Shown here one piece after another: positions 24,001 to 33,077 of a DNA stretch of 64,000 nt (position 1 is the stretch's first letter; every line of letters starts with the position of its first letter). This stretch comes from Ferrovibrio terrae (lineage in GTDB: Bacteria > Pseudomonadota > Alphaproteobacteria > Ferrovibrionales > Ferrovibrionaceae), in the NCBI RefSeq assembly GCF_007197755.1, contig NZ_CP041636.1, positions 1,834,001 to 1,898,000 on the forward strand, written 5' to 3'. The notes under the pieces are model-generated. The model was not told where the DNA came from, searched no databases, and saw nothing but the letters and a program-made list of their open reading frames with translations. Made by a program: the position numbers and the translations under genes.

Positions 24001-25590
24001 ATGCTGAACACACCACGCGCCCGCCGGGGCATGGTCACCGCGCCCCATCATCTGGCTGCCGAAGCCGGCCTTGCCGTTTTGCGCGAGGGCGGCAACGCCA
24101 TCGAGGCGACGGTGGCGATGGCCGCGGCGCTCACCGTGGTCTATCCGCATATGACCGGCATCGGCGGCGACGGCTTCTGGCTGATCGCGGCACCCGGCAA
24201 GGACCCTGTCGCGGTCGAAGCCTGCGGTCGCGCAGCAATCGCCGCCACGCCGGAGCTTTATAAATCCAGAGGTCTCGCTAGCATCCCGTGGCGCGGACCA
24301 TTGGCGGCCAATACCGTGGCGGCGACCGTCAGCGGCTGGGGCGAGGCGCTGAAAGTCAGCGCCGAACTCGGCGGCCGGCTGCCGCTGTCGCGCCTGGTGC
24401 AGGATGCCGTCTGGCATGCCGAGAATGGTTTTGCCGTCACGCAGAGCCAGCACGATCTGACCACCGAGAAAATGCCGGAACTTAGGGACGCGCCGGGTTT
24501 CGCCGCGCGCTTCCTGCCCGACGGTGCGCCGCCGGCCGAACGCAGCCTGATGACGCTGCCGGCGCTGGGCGCGACGCTGAAAACCATCGGCGCACATGGC
24601 ACGGAAGATTTCTATCGCGGCGCGCTGGCCAAACAGATCGCCGCCGATCTGGCCCGCGCCGGCAGTCCGGTGACGGGCGAAGATCTGGCGCGCCATCAGG
24701 CCCGCCGCGTCGCACCGCTCTCCGTGGCGCTGAAAGCCGCAAGGCTGTTCAATTTCCCGCCGCCGACCCAAGGGCTGTCGTCGCTGATGATCCTGGCGTT
24801 GTTCGAACGGCTGGGTGTGACGCAGGCTGAAGGTTTCGATCACATCCACGGCCTGGTCGAGGCCACCAAGCAGGCCTTCATCATCCGTGACCGCATCGTC
24901 GGCGATCCCGAGGCGATGCCCGAACCGCCGGAGAAATATCTCGAAGCCACCATCCTGGATGCGCTGGCCGCGACGATCGACCGCAAGACCGCGCTGCCCT
25001 GGCCGCAACCGGCCTCCGGCGGCGACACCACCTGGATGGGCGCGATTGATGCCAATGGCGTGGCGGTCAGCTTCATTCAGTCGATCTACTTTGAGTTTGG
25101 TTCGGGCTGCGTGCTGGACGAGACCGGCATCAACTGGCAGAACCGCGGCTCCAGCTTCCTCTTGGAAGGCAGCAGTCCGCGCCTGCTCACGCCCGGCCGC
25201 ATGCCGTTCCACACCCTCAACCCCGCCATGGCGCGCTTTGCCGATGGCCGCGTGATGGTCTACGGCACCATGGGCGGCGAGGGGCAGCCGCAGACCCAGT
25301 CGGCCATCTTCACGCGCTACGGTCTGTACGGCCAGGGGCTGCAGCAGGCCGTCACCGCGCCGCGCTGGCTGCTGGGCAAGACCTGGGGCGAGAACAGCGT
25401 GACGCTGAAGCTGGAAAGCCGCTTCGATCCGGGGCTGGTCGCCGCCCTGAAGGCCGCCGGCCATGACGTGGAAATGCTCGGCGCCTTCACCGGCACCATG
25501 GGCCATGCCGGCGCCATCGTCCGGCATGCCGATGGCGTGCTGGAAGGCGCCACCGATCCGCGCAGCGACGGTGCGGCGGCGGGATTCTGA
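24001..25590 (+). CDS. gamma-glutamyltransferase-like Ntn-hydrolase
   Basis: 529 residues. The autoprocessing/nucleophile threonine is T343 in GGDTTWMGAIDANG, and GIGGDGFW and VEATKQAF are GGT-family motifs. No signal peptide is seen, so unlike classical periplasmic GGT it is probably cytoplasmic. The double-serine motif that stabilises the oxyanion in E. coli GGT (PLSSM) is replaced by PFHTLNPAMA, as in GGT-like hydrolases such as YwrD or oxamate amidohydrolase HpxW, so the substrate may be an amide other than glutathione. Position behind the TRAP genes suggests it hydrolyses the imported compound or a derivative. Confidence 0.85.
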   Translation: MLNTPRARRGMVTAPHHLAAEAGLAVLREGGNAIEATVAMAAALTVVYPHMTGIGGDGFWLIAAPGKDPVAVEACGRAAIAATPELYKSRGLASIPWRGPLAANTVAATVSGWGEALKVSAELGGRLPLSRLVQDAVWHAENGFAVTQSQHDLTTEKMPELRDAPGFAARFLPDGAPPAERSLMTLPALGATLKTIGAHGTEDFYRGALAKQIAADLARAGSPVTGEDLARHQARRVAPLSVALKAARLFNFPPPTQGLSSLMILALFERLGVTQAEGFDHIHGLVEATKQAFIIRDRIVGDPEAMPEPPEKYLEATILDALAATIDRKTALPWPQPASGGDTTWMGAIDANGVAVSFIQSIYFEFGSGCVLDETGINWQNRGSSFLLEGSSPRLLTPGRMPFHTLNPAMARFADGRVMVYGTMGGEGQPQTQSAIFTRYGLYGQGLQQAVTAPRWLLGKTWGENSVTLKLESRFDPGLVAALKAAGHDVEMLGAFTGTMGHAGAIVRHADGVLEGATDPRSDGAAAGF

Positions 25591-25671
25591 CATCCCTGCC
25601 TAAAATTCGCCCCGACCGCCCCGAGCAAGGCAACTCCCGGCGGCCTTTGTCGTTTTCGCTGGACAGCCGGG

Positions 25672-25688
25672 CGGCATGTCGATTGCAT
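25672..25688 (+). promoter_or_regulatory. sigma54-type (-24/-12) promoter candidate of the transglutaminase operon
   Basis: CGGCATGTCGATTGCAT has GG at 25673-25674 and GC at 25685-25686 at the exact -24/-12 distance and a perfect TTGCA. The predicted start, near 25698, is 21 bp before the first ATG. It differs at only two positions from the element before dctP, implying co-regulation of the two operons. This 128-bp gap after the GGT-like gene shows no other feature. Confidence 0.5.
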
Positions 25689-25718
25689 CGTCTGGAGTAA
25701 ATCCCGCCGAGAGAGCGC

Positions 25719-28700
25719 ATGAGCATCCAGGTCGCCCTGCACCACCGTACCACCTACCGCTATGACAGGCTGATCAGCCTCGGGCCCCAGGTGGTGCGTT
25801 TGCGGCCAGCCCCGCATTGCCGCACGCCGATCGTCAGCTATTCGCTGAAAATCTCGCCCAAGGACCATTTCATCAACTGGCAGCAGGACCCGCAGGGCAA
25901 CTATCTCGCCCGCCTGGTCTTCCCCGAACGCACAGATCATTTCGAGGTCACGGTCGATCTCGTTGCCGATATGGCGGTGATCAATCCGTTCGATTTCTTC
26001 CTCGAGCCGCAGGCCGAGGAGTTTCCCTTCGACTACGACCCCGACCTGAAGGAAGACCTCGCACCTTTCCGGCGCGTCGACGCCCCCGGCGCGCTGCTCA
26101 GCCGCTGGCTCGCCGCCGTGCCGCGCGAGAAAAAGCGCACCATCGATTTCCTCGTCGGGCTCAACCAGCGCCTGTCGAACGAGATCAAGTATCTCATCCG
26201 CCTGGAGCCCGGCGTGCAGACTGCCGAGCAGACCCTGCAGCTCGGCAGCGGTTCCTGCCGTGATACTTCATGGCTGCTGGTGCAGGCGCTGCGGCACCTG
26301 GGGTTCGCCGCGCGTTTCGTCTCAGGATATCTGATCCAGCTGGTCGCCGATGTGAAGGCGCTGGATGGTCCCTCGGGTCCGACGGCGGATTTCACCGATC
26401 TGCATGCCTGGGTCGAAGTCTATCTACCGGGTGCGGGCTGGATCGGCTTCGATCCGACATCGGGGCTGATGGCGGGCGAGGGGCATATTCCGCTGGCGGC
26501 CACACCGGAACCGCAATCGGCGGCGGCAATCAGCGGCGCCATCGAAAAGGCCGAGGTCGAATTCGACTACGACATGAAGGTGACGCGCTTCGCCGAAACG
26601 CCGCGCGTGACCAAGCCGATCCCGGATGAAGACTGGGAGAAAATGCTGCGCCTCGGCGATGCGGTGGATGCCCGGCTCAATGCCGGCGACATGCGTCTCA
26701 CCATGGGCGGCGAGCCGACCTTCGTGTCGATCGACGACATGGAAGGGACGGAATGGAACACCGCAGCATTGGGCCCTGACAAACGCGAACTGGCCGGCAA
26801 GCTGCTGCGCCGGCTGGCGGATCGCTTCGCGCCGTCGCCGCTGCTGCATTACGGCCAGGGTAAATGGTATCCGGGCGAACAGCTGCCGCGCTGGGCGCTG
26901 AGCTGCCATTGGCGCAAGGATGGCGAACCGGTCTGGCGCGACCGCGCGCTGCTGGCGGCCGATGAAGATGCCGGAGATGGCTGCACCGTGCATGACGCCG
27001 ATATCTTCGCGGCTACGCTGGCCGACAGGCTCGGCATCGATCCGGCGCATCGCGTGCCGGGCTTCGAGGATATCTGGTACTACCTGTGGCGCGAGCGCCG
27101 CCTGCCGGTGAATGTCGATCCGTTCAAGTCGCATCTGAAAGACGAGCAGGAACGCGCCCGCCTCAGCCGCATCTTCGAGCAGGGGCTCGACAAGGTGGTG
27201 GGCTACGCCATCCCGCTGACGCGCGAATGGACAGCGAACGGTGGCGCCAAGCGCTGGCGGTCGGGCGTGTGGTTCCTGCGGCCGCAGGCGATGTATCTGC
27301 TGCCCGGCGATTCTCCGATGGGCCTGCGCCTGCCGCTGGATTCACTGCCCTGGGTGGTAGCCAAGGATTATCCCGGCCGTCATCTGCCCGACACGATGGT
27401 AGCGCGTCCGCCGCTGCCGCCACTCGACAGGCCCTTGCAAAGCGCGCCGGCCGCAGCGATCGCGACAACGGCGCCGTTGCCGATGGATCGCAGCCTGATG
27501 CAGCGCCTGCAGGAGTGGTTCTCCGGTGGCGGTCGGGGCATGGCACCCGCTGCGGCGCCGCTGCAGCCGCTGGGGCCGCAGACACCGGCGCCGGCGATCC
27601 GCGAACAGGAGCCGCTGGCCACCCGGCCAGCCAACCAGCAGTCCGATCCCACCGTGGTGCGCACCGCGATGTGCATCGAGCCGCGTGGCGGCCTGCTGCA
27701 TGTGTTCATGCCACCTTTCGATATGGCGGAAGACTATCTCGATCTGCTTGTCGCCGTGGAGGATACGGCCGCCCGGCTGGGCCGCAAGGTGGTGATCGAA
27801 GGCTATCCGCCGCCGCGCGATCCGCGCCTGATGAATTTCAGCGTCACGCCCGATCCCGGTGTCATCGAGGTCAACATCCATCCGTCGTCGAGCTGGCGCG
27901 AGCTCGCCGAGAAGACGTCGATCCTTTACGAGGAGGCGCGGCAGACACGGCTCGGCACCGAGAAGTTCATGCTCGATGGCCGCCATGTCGGCACCGGCGG
28001 CGGCAACCATGTCGTCATGGGCGCGGCGCAGCCGTTCGACAGTCCCTTCCTGCGCCGGCCCGATCTGCTCAAGAGCCTGGTCGGTTACTGGCAGAACCAT
28101 CCCTCGCTGTCGTATCTGTTCTCCGGCCAGTTTATCGGCCCGACCTCGCAGCATCCGCGCGCCGATGAGGGCCGCGACGATGCGCTGATCAACCTGCGCA
28201 TCGCGTTTGACGAAGTGGCGAAACATCCCGATCCGTCGCCCTGGCTGGTCGACCGCATTTTCCGCAACGTGCTGGTCGATATCACCGGCAATACCCATCG
28301 CACTGAATTCTGCATCGACAAGCTCTATTCGCCTGATGGCCCGACCGGCCGCCTCGGCCTGGTCGAGCTGCGCGCCTTCGAGATGCCGCCCGATCTGCGC
28401 ATGAGCCTGGCGCAGCAGTTGCTGCTGCGCGGCCTGCTGGCCTGCTTCTGGGAACAGCCCTACCAGCGCAAGCCGATCTTCTGGAGCACGCGCCTGCATG
28501 ACGAATTCCTGCTGCCGCATTTCTGCATGCAGGATTTCCATGATGTGCTGGACGACCTGAACCAGCAGGGCCTTGGCTTCGATCCGGCCTGGTTCGCGGC
28601 CCATGCCGAATTCCGTTTCCCGCAGATCGGCCAGCTGGCGGTGCGCGGCATGGAACTGGAACTGCGCCATGCGCTGGAGCCCTGGCATGTGCTGGGCGAG

Positions 28701-29156
28701 GAAGCTACGGCCGGCGGCACCGCGCGCTATGTCGACTCTTCGGTCGAGCGCCTGCAGGTGAAGATCAAGGGCCTGGTCGATGGCCGGCATGTCCTGGCCT
28801 GCAACGGCCGCGCCGTGCCGCTGCGCGCCACCGGCGTGGCGGGCGAATATGTGGCCGGCATCCGCTACAAGGCCTGGGGCCCGCCGAGCGCCATGCATCC
28901 CAGCATCGGCGTGCATACGCCGCTGGTGTTCGATCTGTTCGACAGCTGGTCGGGCCGCTCGCTGGGCGGGAGCACATATCACGTTGCGCATCCCGGCGGA
29001 CGCAACTACGACACCTTCCCGGTCAATGCCAACGAGGCCGAGGCGCGCCGTCGTGCCCGCTTTTTCGCCATGGGCCACACGCCGGGCAGCATGCCGCCGC
29101 CGCAACCCGCCTCGTCGCGTGAACAGCCGCTTACCCTCGACCTGCGAACGGGTTAA
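25719..29156 (+). CDS. large transglutaminase-like protein with DUF2126 region
   Basis: 1145 residues. The first ~300 contain a bacterial transglutaminase N-domain and the cysteine protease-like core with triad C180 (GSGSCRDTSW), H229 (DLHAWVEV) and D245 (GFDPTSG). The remainder is the DUF2126 region, with ITGNTHRTEFCIDKLYSPDG and LRLPLDSLPW as recognisable conserved blocks, fused by a proline/alanine-rich linker at about residues 560-640. No signal peptide, so cytoplasmic. It is the first gene of the conserved transglutaminase / ATP-grasp-alpha-E / transglutaminase module, proposed from comparative genomics to make and process peptide or isopeptide tags. The biochemical role is not established. 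Confidence 0.9.
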   Translation: MSIQVALHHRTTYRYDRLISLGPQVVRLRPAPHCRTPIVSYSLKISPKDHFINWQQDPQGNYLARLVFPERTDHFEVTVDLVADMAVINPFDFFLEPQAEEFPFDYDPDLKEDLAPFRRVDAPGALLSRWLAAVPREKKRTIDFLVGLNQRLSNEIKYLIRLEPGVQTAEQTLQLGSGSCRDTSWLLVQALRHLGFAARFVSGYLIQLVADVKALDGPSGPTADFTDLHAWVEVYLPGAGWIGFDPTSGLMAGEGHIPLAATPEPQSAAAISGAIEKAEVEFDYDMKVTRFAETPRVTKPIPDEDWEKMLRLGDAVDARLNAGDMRLTMGGEPTFVSIDDMEGTEWNTAALGPDKRELAGKLLRRLADRFAPSPLLHYGQGKWYPGEQLPRWALSCHWRKDGEPVWRDRALLAADEDAGDGCTVHDADIFAATLADRLGIDPAHRVPGFEDIWYYLWRERRLPVNVDPFKSHLKDEQERARLSRIFEQGLDKVVGYAIPLTREWTANGGAKRWRSGVWFLRPQAMYLLPGDSPMGLRLPLDSLPWVVAKDYPGRHLPDTMVARPPLPPLDRPLQSAPAAAIATTAPLPMDRSLMQRLQEWFSGGGRGMAPAAAPLQPLGPQTPAPAIREQEPLATRPANQQSDPTVVRTAMCIEPRGGLLHVFMPPFDMAEDYLDLLVAVEDTAARLGRKVVIEGYPPPRDPRLMNFSVTPDPGVIEVNIHPSSSWRELAEKTSILYEEARQTRLGTEKFMLDGRHVGTGGGNHVVMGAAQPFDSPFLRRPDLLKSLVGYWQNHPSLSYLFSGQFIGPTSQHPRADEGRDDALINLRIAFDEVAKHPDPSPWLVDRIFRNVLVDITGNTHRTEFCIDKLYSPDGPTGRLGLVELRAFEMPPDLRMSLAQQLLLRGLLACFWEQPYQRKPIFWSTRLHDEFLLPHFCMQDFHDVLDDLNQQGLGFDPAWFAAHAEFRFPQIGQLAVRGMELELRHALEPWHVLGEEATAGGTARYVDSSVERLQVKIKGLVDGRHVLACNGRAVPLRATGVAGEYVAGIRYKAWGPPSAMHPSIGVHTPLVFDLFDSWSGRSLGGSTYHVAHPGGRNYDTFPVNANEAEARRRARFFAMGHTPGSMPPPQPASSREQPLTLDLRTG

Positions 29157-29192
29157 ACTTCCGGTCCGATTCGGACCGCGAAGGGTAGCCTT

Positions 29193-31766
29193 GTGAATTC
29201 GCCCCTGAAGGCCCCGGTTTCCCAACTGCCGCCAGCTCCGGGAACTCCGGCTGAGGCCTATGATGAGATGGTGACCGGCCAGGGCTTCATTCGTGGCCAC
29301 TGGCAGCCGCTGCTCGCGACCTTGAGCGAACTCGGGCCGGCCGGTCTGCTGGAGCGCGCCGAACGCGGCCGCCAGTATCTCGAAGACGAAGGCGTCACCT
29401 ACAATCTCTACGAACTGCCCGATGGCGCCGGCGGCGTGATCGCCCCGCCGCTGCCGGAACAGCGGCCATGGCAGCTCGATCCGGTGCCGGTGCTGCTCTC
29501 GGCCGAGGAATGGGAAACCATCGAGGCCGGCCTGGTGCAGCGCGCCCGGCTGCTCGATGCGGTGCTGCGCGATGTCTATGGTCCGATGGATCTGCTGCGC
29601 GATCACCGCATTCCGCCGGCGCTGGTCTATGGCCATCGTGACTTCCTGCGCGCCGGCCGCCGCACCGATGGCCAGACTCATGGCCGCATGCTGCAGCATT
29701 ACGCCGCCGAACTGGTGCGCGGGCCCGATGGCGTCTGGCGCGTGATCGCCGACCGCACGCAGGCCCCTGCAGGGGCCGGGTACGCTTTACAAAATCGCCG
29801 CGTGATGTCGCGCCTGCTGGGCCAGGCGCTGCGGCAATGCCGCGTGCGGCCGCTGAATGCCTATTTCGAATACTGGCAGGCCGACCTCGCCAATCGCGCA
29901 CCAAAGCTGCCCAGCGGCGCGGCACCTGACAATCCACGCCTCGTGCTGCTCACGCCGGGGCCATATAATGAAGCCTATTTCGAGCATATCTATCTGGCGC
30001 GCGAACTCGGCGCCACGCTGGTCGAGGGCGCCGACCTCACCATGCGCGAGGGCCGCATCTTCCTGAAGACGCTGGCGGGTCTTGAACTGGTCGACGTGAT
30101 CGTGCGCCGGCTGGATGGCGAATGGTGCGATCCGCTCGAACTGCGCGCCGATTCCACGCTGGGTGTCGTCGGCCTGTTGCAGGCGGCGCGCGATGGCCAG
30201 GTGGCGGTGTACAACGCCATCGGCAGCGGACTGGCCGGTGCGCCGGCCCTGCATGCGTTTTTGCCGAACCTGTCGCAGCATCTGCTCGGCGAAGAGCTGG
30301 CGATGCCGTCGATCGCCACCTGGTGGTGCGGCCAGTCCTATGCGCTGAGCACCGTCGAGCAGAATTTCGAGAAGATGGTGGTGCGCGGCGCCTACGGCCT
30401 GAACGACCGGCCGGTCGTGGTGTCGACGTTGCCCGAAGCCGAACGCGCCAGCCTGCTGGCGCAGATCAAGGCGCATCCGGCCGATTATGTGGCGCAGGAA
30501 TGCATCGTGCCGTCTGTGTCGCCCGGTCTCGGTCCGAACGGGCTGGAGCCGCAGCCGATCCTGCTGCGCGTGCAGCTGGTGGCTGATGGCGACGATTATG
30601 TGGTGATGCCGGGCGGGCTTGCCCGCGTGCCGGCGCGCAACGATCCTTTCGGTGCCACCCTGCAGCGCGGCGGCATCAACAAGGATGTCTGGGTCGTCGC
30701 CCGCGACCAGTCGCCCACGGTGATCCGCGGCAGCAGCACGCGGCAGCGGCTGACCCTGCGCCGCTCGTCCGGCACGCTGCAGAGCCGCGTGGCTGATGAT
30801 CTGTTCTGGCTCGGCCGCAGCGTCGAGCGGCTCGATGACGGCGCCCGCCTGCTGCGGGCCGTGCTGTCGCGGCTGGTCGGCGAATTTGCCTCTGCGCGCG
30901 ACATGGTGGAAATGGCCGTGCTGGCGCGCGCACTGGCGCGCTGCGGCATTCTTGACCAGCGTGCCGCCGGTGCGCCGCCCGATTCCGCGCTGTTTGCCAG
31001 TGCGATCACGCGCGCCTGCACCTCCGGGCAGCTTCTGGGCCAGACGCTGGATGGCATCGAGCGGCTGGCCGCCGTGTCGCGCCATCGCTACTCGGCCGAT
31101 ATGTGGCGCATGTTCAACCACCTGCTGGGCGAGCTGCGCCAGAGCCGGCCGGGCGCGGCGGGCGATGCCGATGCCATGCTGGAATTCTGCGACCAGATGA
31201 TCCGCGCCACGGCGGCGATCGCCGGCATGCTGTCCGAACATATGACGCGCGGTTCGGGCTGGCGCTTCATCGATTTCGGCCGTCGGCTGGAACGCGCCGT
31301 CTTCATCACCCGCAGCGTCTCGGCCGCCACCACGGTGCTGGGCGCCAACAGCGACAGTGCCTTCCGCATCGCGCTGGAAGTCAGCGATTCCACGCTGACC
31401 TATCGCCGCCGCTATCGCGCCTCTCTGCAGGCCGCGGCCGTATTCGATCTGCTGCTGCTGGATGGCAGCAATCCGCATGCGCTGGCCTTCCAGCTCAATG
31501 CGATGGCGCAGCATCTCGATACCCTGCCGAACTCCGAAGCGCCACCGCGTGGCGCCGACTGCCTGGCGCTGACGCGGCCGTTCACCGATCTGGTCGGGCT
31601 GTTCGACCGCGACGAGATCAATCGCGAGGAGATGATCCAGCTGGCGGCGCGTCTGCGCGGCAGCCTGGATGCCGCCGGCGATGCGCTGATGGATATTTCC
31701 GACCAGCTGTCGCGCACCTATTTCAGCCACGTTCAGGTCGCCCGTGCATTCGGCTTTGGTTCCTGA
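29193..31766 (+). CDS. circularly permuted ATP-grasp amidoligase fused to alpha-E domain
   Basis: 857 residues. The N-terminal ~480 form a CP-ATP-grasp type 2 module (DUF404/DUF407), with GVWRVIADRTQAPAGAGYAL, AYFEHIYLARELGATLVEG, RRLDGEWCDPLELRADSTLG and PGGLARVPA as typical blocks. From about 530, ADDLFWLGRSVERLDDGARLL begins the all-helical alpha-E domain (DUF403). In many genomes these are two genes; here they are one polypeptide. The ATP-grasp part is expected to form an amide bond between a carboxylate and an amine. It starts 36 bp after the first transglutaminase gene, and its stop overlaps the next start (TGATG). Confidence 0.92.
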   Translation: MNSPLKAPVSQLPPAPGTPAEAYDEMVTGQGFIRGHWQPLLATLSELGPAGLLERAERGRQYLEDEGVTYNLYELPDGAGGVIAPPLPEQRPWQLDPVPVLLSAEEWETIEAGLVQRARLLDAVLRDVYGPMDLLRDHRIPPALVYGHRDFLRAGRRTDGQTHGRMLQHYAAELVRGPDGVWRVIADRTQAPAGAGYALQNRRVMSRLLGQALRQCRVRPLNAYFEYWQADLANRAPKLPSGAAPDNPRLVLLTPGPYNEAYFEHIYLARELGATLVEGADLTMREGRIFLKTLAGLELVDVIVRRLDGEWCDPLELRADSTLGVVGLLQAARDGQVAVYNAIGSGLAGAPALHAFLPNLSQHLLGEELAMPSIATWWCGQSYALSTVEQNFEKMVVRGAYGLNDRPVVVSTLPEAERASLLAQIKAHPADYVAQECIVPSVSPGLGPNGLEPQPILLRVQLVADGDDYVVMPGGLARVPARNDPFGATLQRGGINKDVWVVARDQSPTVIRGSSTRQRLTLRRSSGTLQSRVADDLFWLGRSVERLDDGARLLRAVLSRLVGEFASARDMVEMAVLARALARCGILDQRAAGAPPDSALFASAITRACTSGQLLGQTLDGIERLAAVSRHRYSADMWRMFNHLLGELRQSRPGAAGDADAMLEFCDQMIRATAAIAGMLSEHMTRGSGWRFIDFGRRLERAVFITRSVSAATTVLGANSDSAFRIALEVSDSTLTYRRRYRASLQAAAVFDLLLLDGSNPHALAFQLNAMAQHLDTLPNSEAPPRGADCLALTRPFTDLVGLFDRDEINREEMIQLAARLRGSLDAAGDALMDISDQLSRTYFSHVQVARAFGFGS

Positions 31767-32650
31767 TGAAATACCGTCTGCGCCATACCACCTCGTACAG
31801 CTACTCCTGGGCGGTCGATATCTCGCACCACATGCTGCATCTCGCACTGCCGGACCTGCCGCGCCAGCGCGTGAAAAGCAGTGCCGTCAGCACGAGCCCT
31901 ACCGCGGGCCGCGTGATCGAGCAGCGCGACCATTTCGGCAACCGCGTCACCTGCCTGACACTGGAAGAGTCGCATACGCGCTTCGATGTCGAGCTGCGCG
32001 CCGAGATCGAGGTCGATGCCTTCCTGCCGCCCGATCCATCAGCGACGCCGGCCTGGGAAGAGATTCGCGACGCGCTGGCCGGCGACGGCTTTCCCGAAAT
32101 GGTGCTGGAAAGCGAATTCGTGCATGACTCGCCGCTGGCCCTGCCGAGCGACGACGCGATCCAGTATGCCCTGCAGAGTTTCACCGCCGGCCGGCCGGTG
32201 CTGGCTGCGGCACGCGACCTCACGCAACGCATCTTCACGGATTTCCGCTACGATCCGGCGGCCACCGAAATCTTCACGCCGGTCGCCGCCGTGATGCAAA
32301 AGCGCGCCGGCGTCTGCCAGGATTTCGCACATCTGCAGATTGCCATGCTGCGCGGCCTCGGCCTCGCCGCGCGCTATGTGTCAGGTTACATCCGCACGCA
32401 GAAGACGGGCGACGATCCCGAGACGGGCTTGCGCGGCGCCGATGCCAGCCATGCCTGGCTCAGCGTCTGGTGTGGGCCGGATCATGGCTGGATCGACCTC
32501 GATCCGACCAACAACCTGATCTGCTCGGATGAGCATGTGGTGGCCGCCATCGGCCGCGATTACGGCGATATCAGCCCGGTGCGCGGCGTGGTGCTGGGCG
32601 GCGGACCGCACCGGATCGGCGTCGCGGTCGAGTTGCTGCCGCTGTCTTAA
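31766..32650 (+). CDS. transglutaminase family protein (short)
   Basis: 294 residues starting at the ATG overlapping the previous stop; a longer open frame upstream is only a shadow of the ATP-grasp gene. The N-domain MKYRLRHTTSYSYSWAV is typical. The catalytic triad is C184 (AGVCQDFAHL), H229 (ASHAWLSVW) and D246 (LDPTNN), followed by RDYGDISPVRGV, the family's conserved C-terminal box. It may cleave or transfer amide bonds in the same pathway as the two preceding proteins. In related loci an Anbu (proteasome-like) peptidase gene often follows; none is present here. Confidence 0.93.
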   Translation: MKYRLRHTTSYSYSWAVDISHHMLHLALPDLPRQRVKSSAVSTSPTAGRVIEQRDHFGNRVTCLTLEESHTRFDVELRAEIEVDAFLPPDPSATPAWEEIRDALAGDGFPEMVLESEFVHDSPLALPSDDAIQYALQSFTAGRPVLAAARDLTQRIFTDFRYDPAATEIFTPVAAVMQKRAGVCQDFAHLQIAMLRGLGLAARYVSGYIRTQKTGDDPETGLRGADASHAWLSVWCGPDHGWIDLDPTNNLICSDEHVVAAIGRDYGDISPVRGVVLGGGPHRIGVAVELLPLS

Positions 32651-32783
32651 CAACTGAAATCCTCCGGCCCCGGTGCACCACTGGCCTGCCTCGCTGCTGG
32701 GCAGCCGCGCCGCCAGACGCCCGCCTCTTGGGCAGTGAACGCGGCTTTGCCGGAGCAAAAGGGCCCAAACCGCCCTGAAAACG

Positions 32784-32800
32784 CTGGCACGAAATCTGCT
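32784..32800 (+). promoter_or_regulatory. sigma54-type promoter candidate upstream of a probable small RNA
   Basis: CTGGCACGAAATCTGCT matches all eight bases of the -24 half (YTGGCACG), keeps GG (32786-32787) and GC (32798-32799) at the right spacing, and has one mismatch in the -12 half (CTGC for TTGC). Downstream TTA also suits the consensus. Predicted start near 32811. It lies in a 427-bp non-coding gap 134 bp after the transglutaminase stop. Confidence 0.5.
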
Positions 32801-32810
32801 TTATGTAGAA

Positions 32811-32936
32811 CGGCATCCGATGCCGAGGCGCATCGGGCTGCGAGTACCCCGGCTGCTGGGCTTTTGTTCGGCCCCGGGTGGCGAGACGGACACTTTACGC
32901 CGGCTGCGGGGTCTTCCCGCCAGCCGGCGTTTTTTT
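32811..32936 (+). ncRNA. candidate ~125-nt small RNA
   Basis: Bounded by the -24/-12 element at 32784-32800 and a strong intrinsic terminator, this segment has no convincing coding frame. It can fold: CCGATGC (32817-32823) pairs with GCATCGG (32830-32836) around a 6-nt loop, and a GGGC/GCCC or CCCGG/CCGGG hairpin follows around a T-rich loop. It does not match SRP, tmRNA, RNase P or 6S signatures that I know. Alternatively it is the untranslated leader of the GST gene with an attenuator. Existence as a transcript is inference. Confidence 0.4.
32897..32936 (+). terminator. intrinsic terminator
   Basis: ACGCCGGCTG (32897-32906) pairs perfectly with CAGCCGGCGT (32921-32930), with an inner GGG/CCC extension and a TCTT loop, and is followed by seven T residues counting the last stem base. 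It ends transcripts from the transglutaminase operon or the candidate small RNA before the GST gene. Confidence 0.85.
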
Positions 32937-33077
32937 GCCGGACGGGCCCTGAATGCACCCGCCGGCCGCCGAAATTCCGGGAATTGTCCGCATGGCTTTG
33001 GCGGCGGACGAGAGCTAGGCTGGCCGCGCCGACAGAAAATACTCCGCCACGACACTCATCCCGGGGACGCCTCAACA

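Noticed and set aside
27342-29699. 785-codon minus-strand frame opposite the transglutaminase gene
   Set aside because: His/Arg/Gln-rich antisense shadow; the plus strand has conserved catalytic motifs throughout.
29787-31847. 686-codon minus-strand frame opposite the ATP-grasp gene
   Set aside because: Same antisense composition; no recognisable domain and no start signal.
32651-32936. 6S RNA, SRP RNA or tmRNA gene
   Set aside because: None of the conserved cores of these RNAs that I know is present. Only a terminator-bounded structured segment remains, listed as an unassigned candidate.
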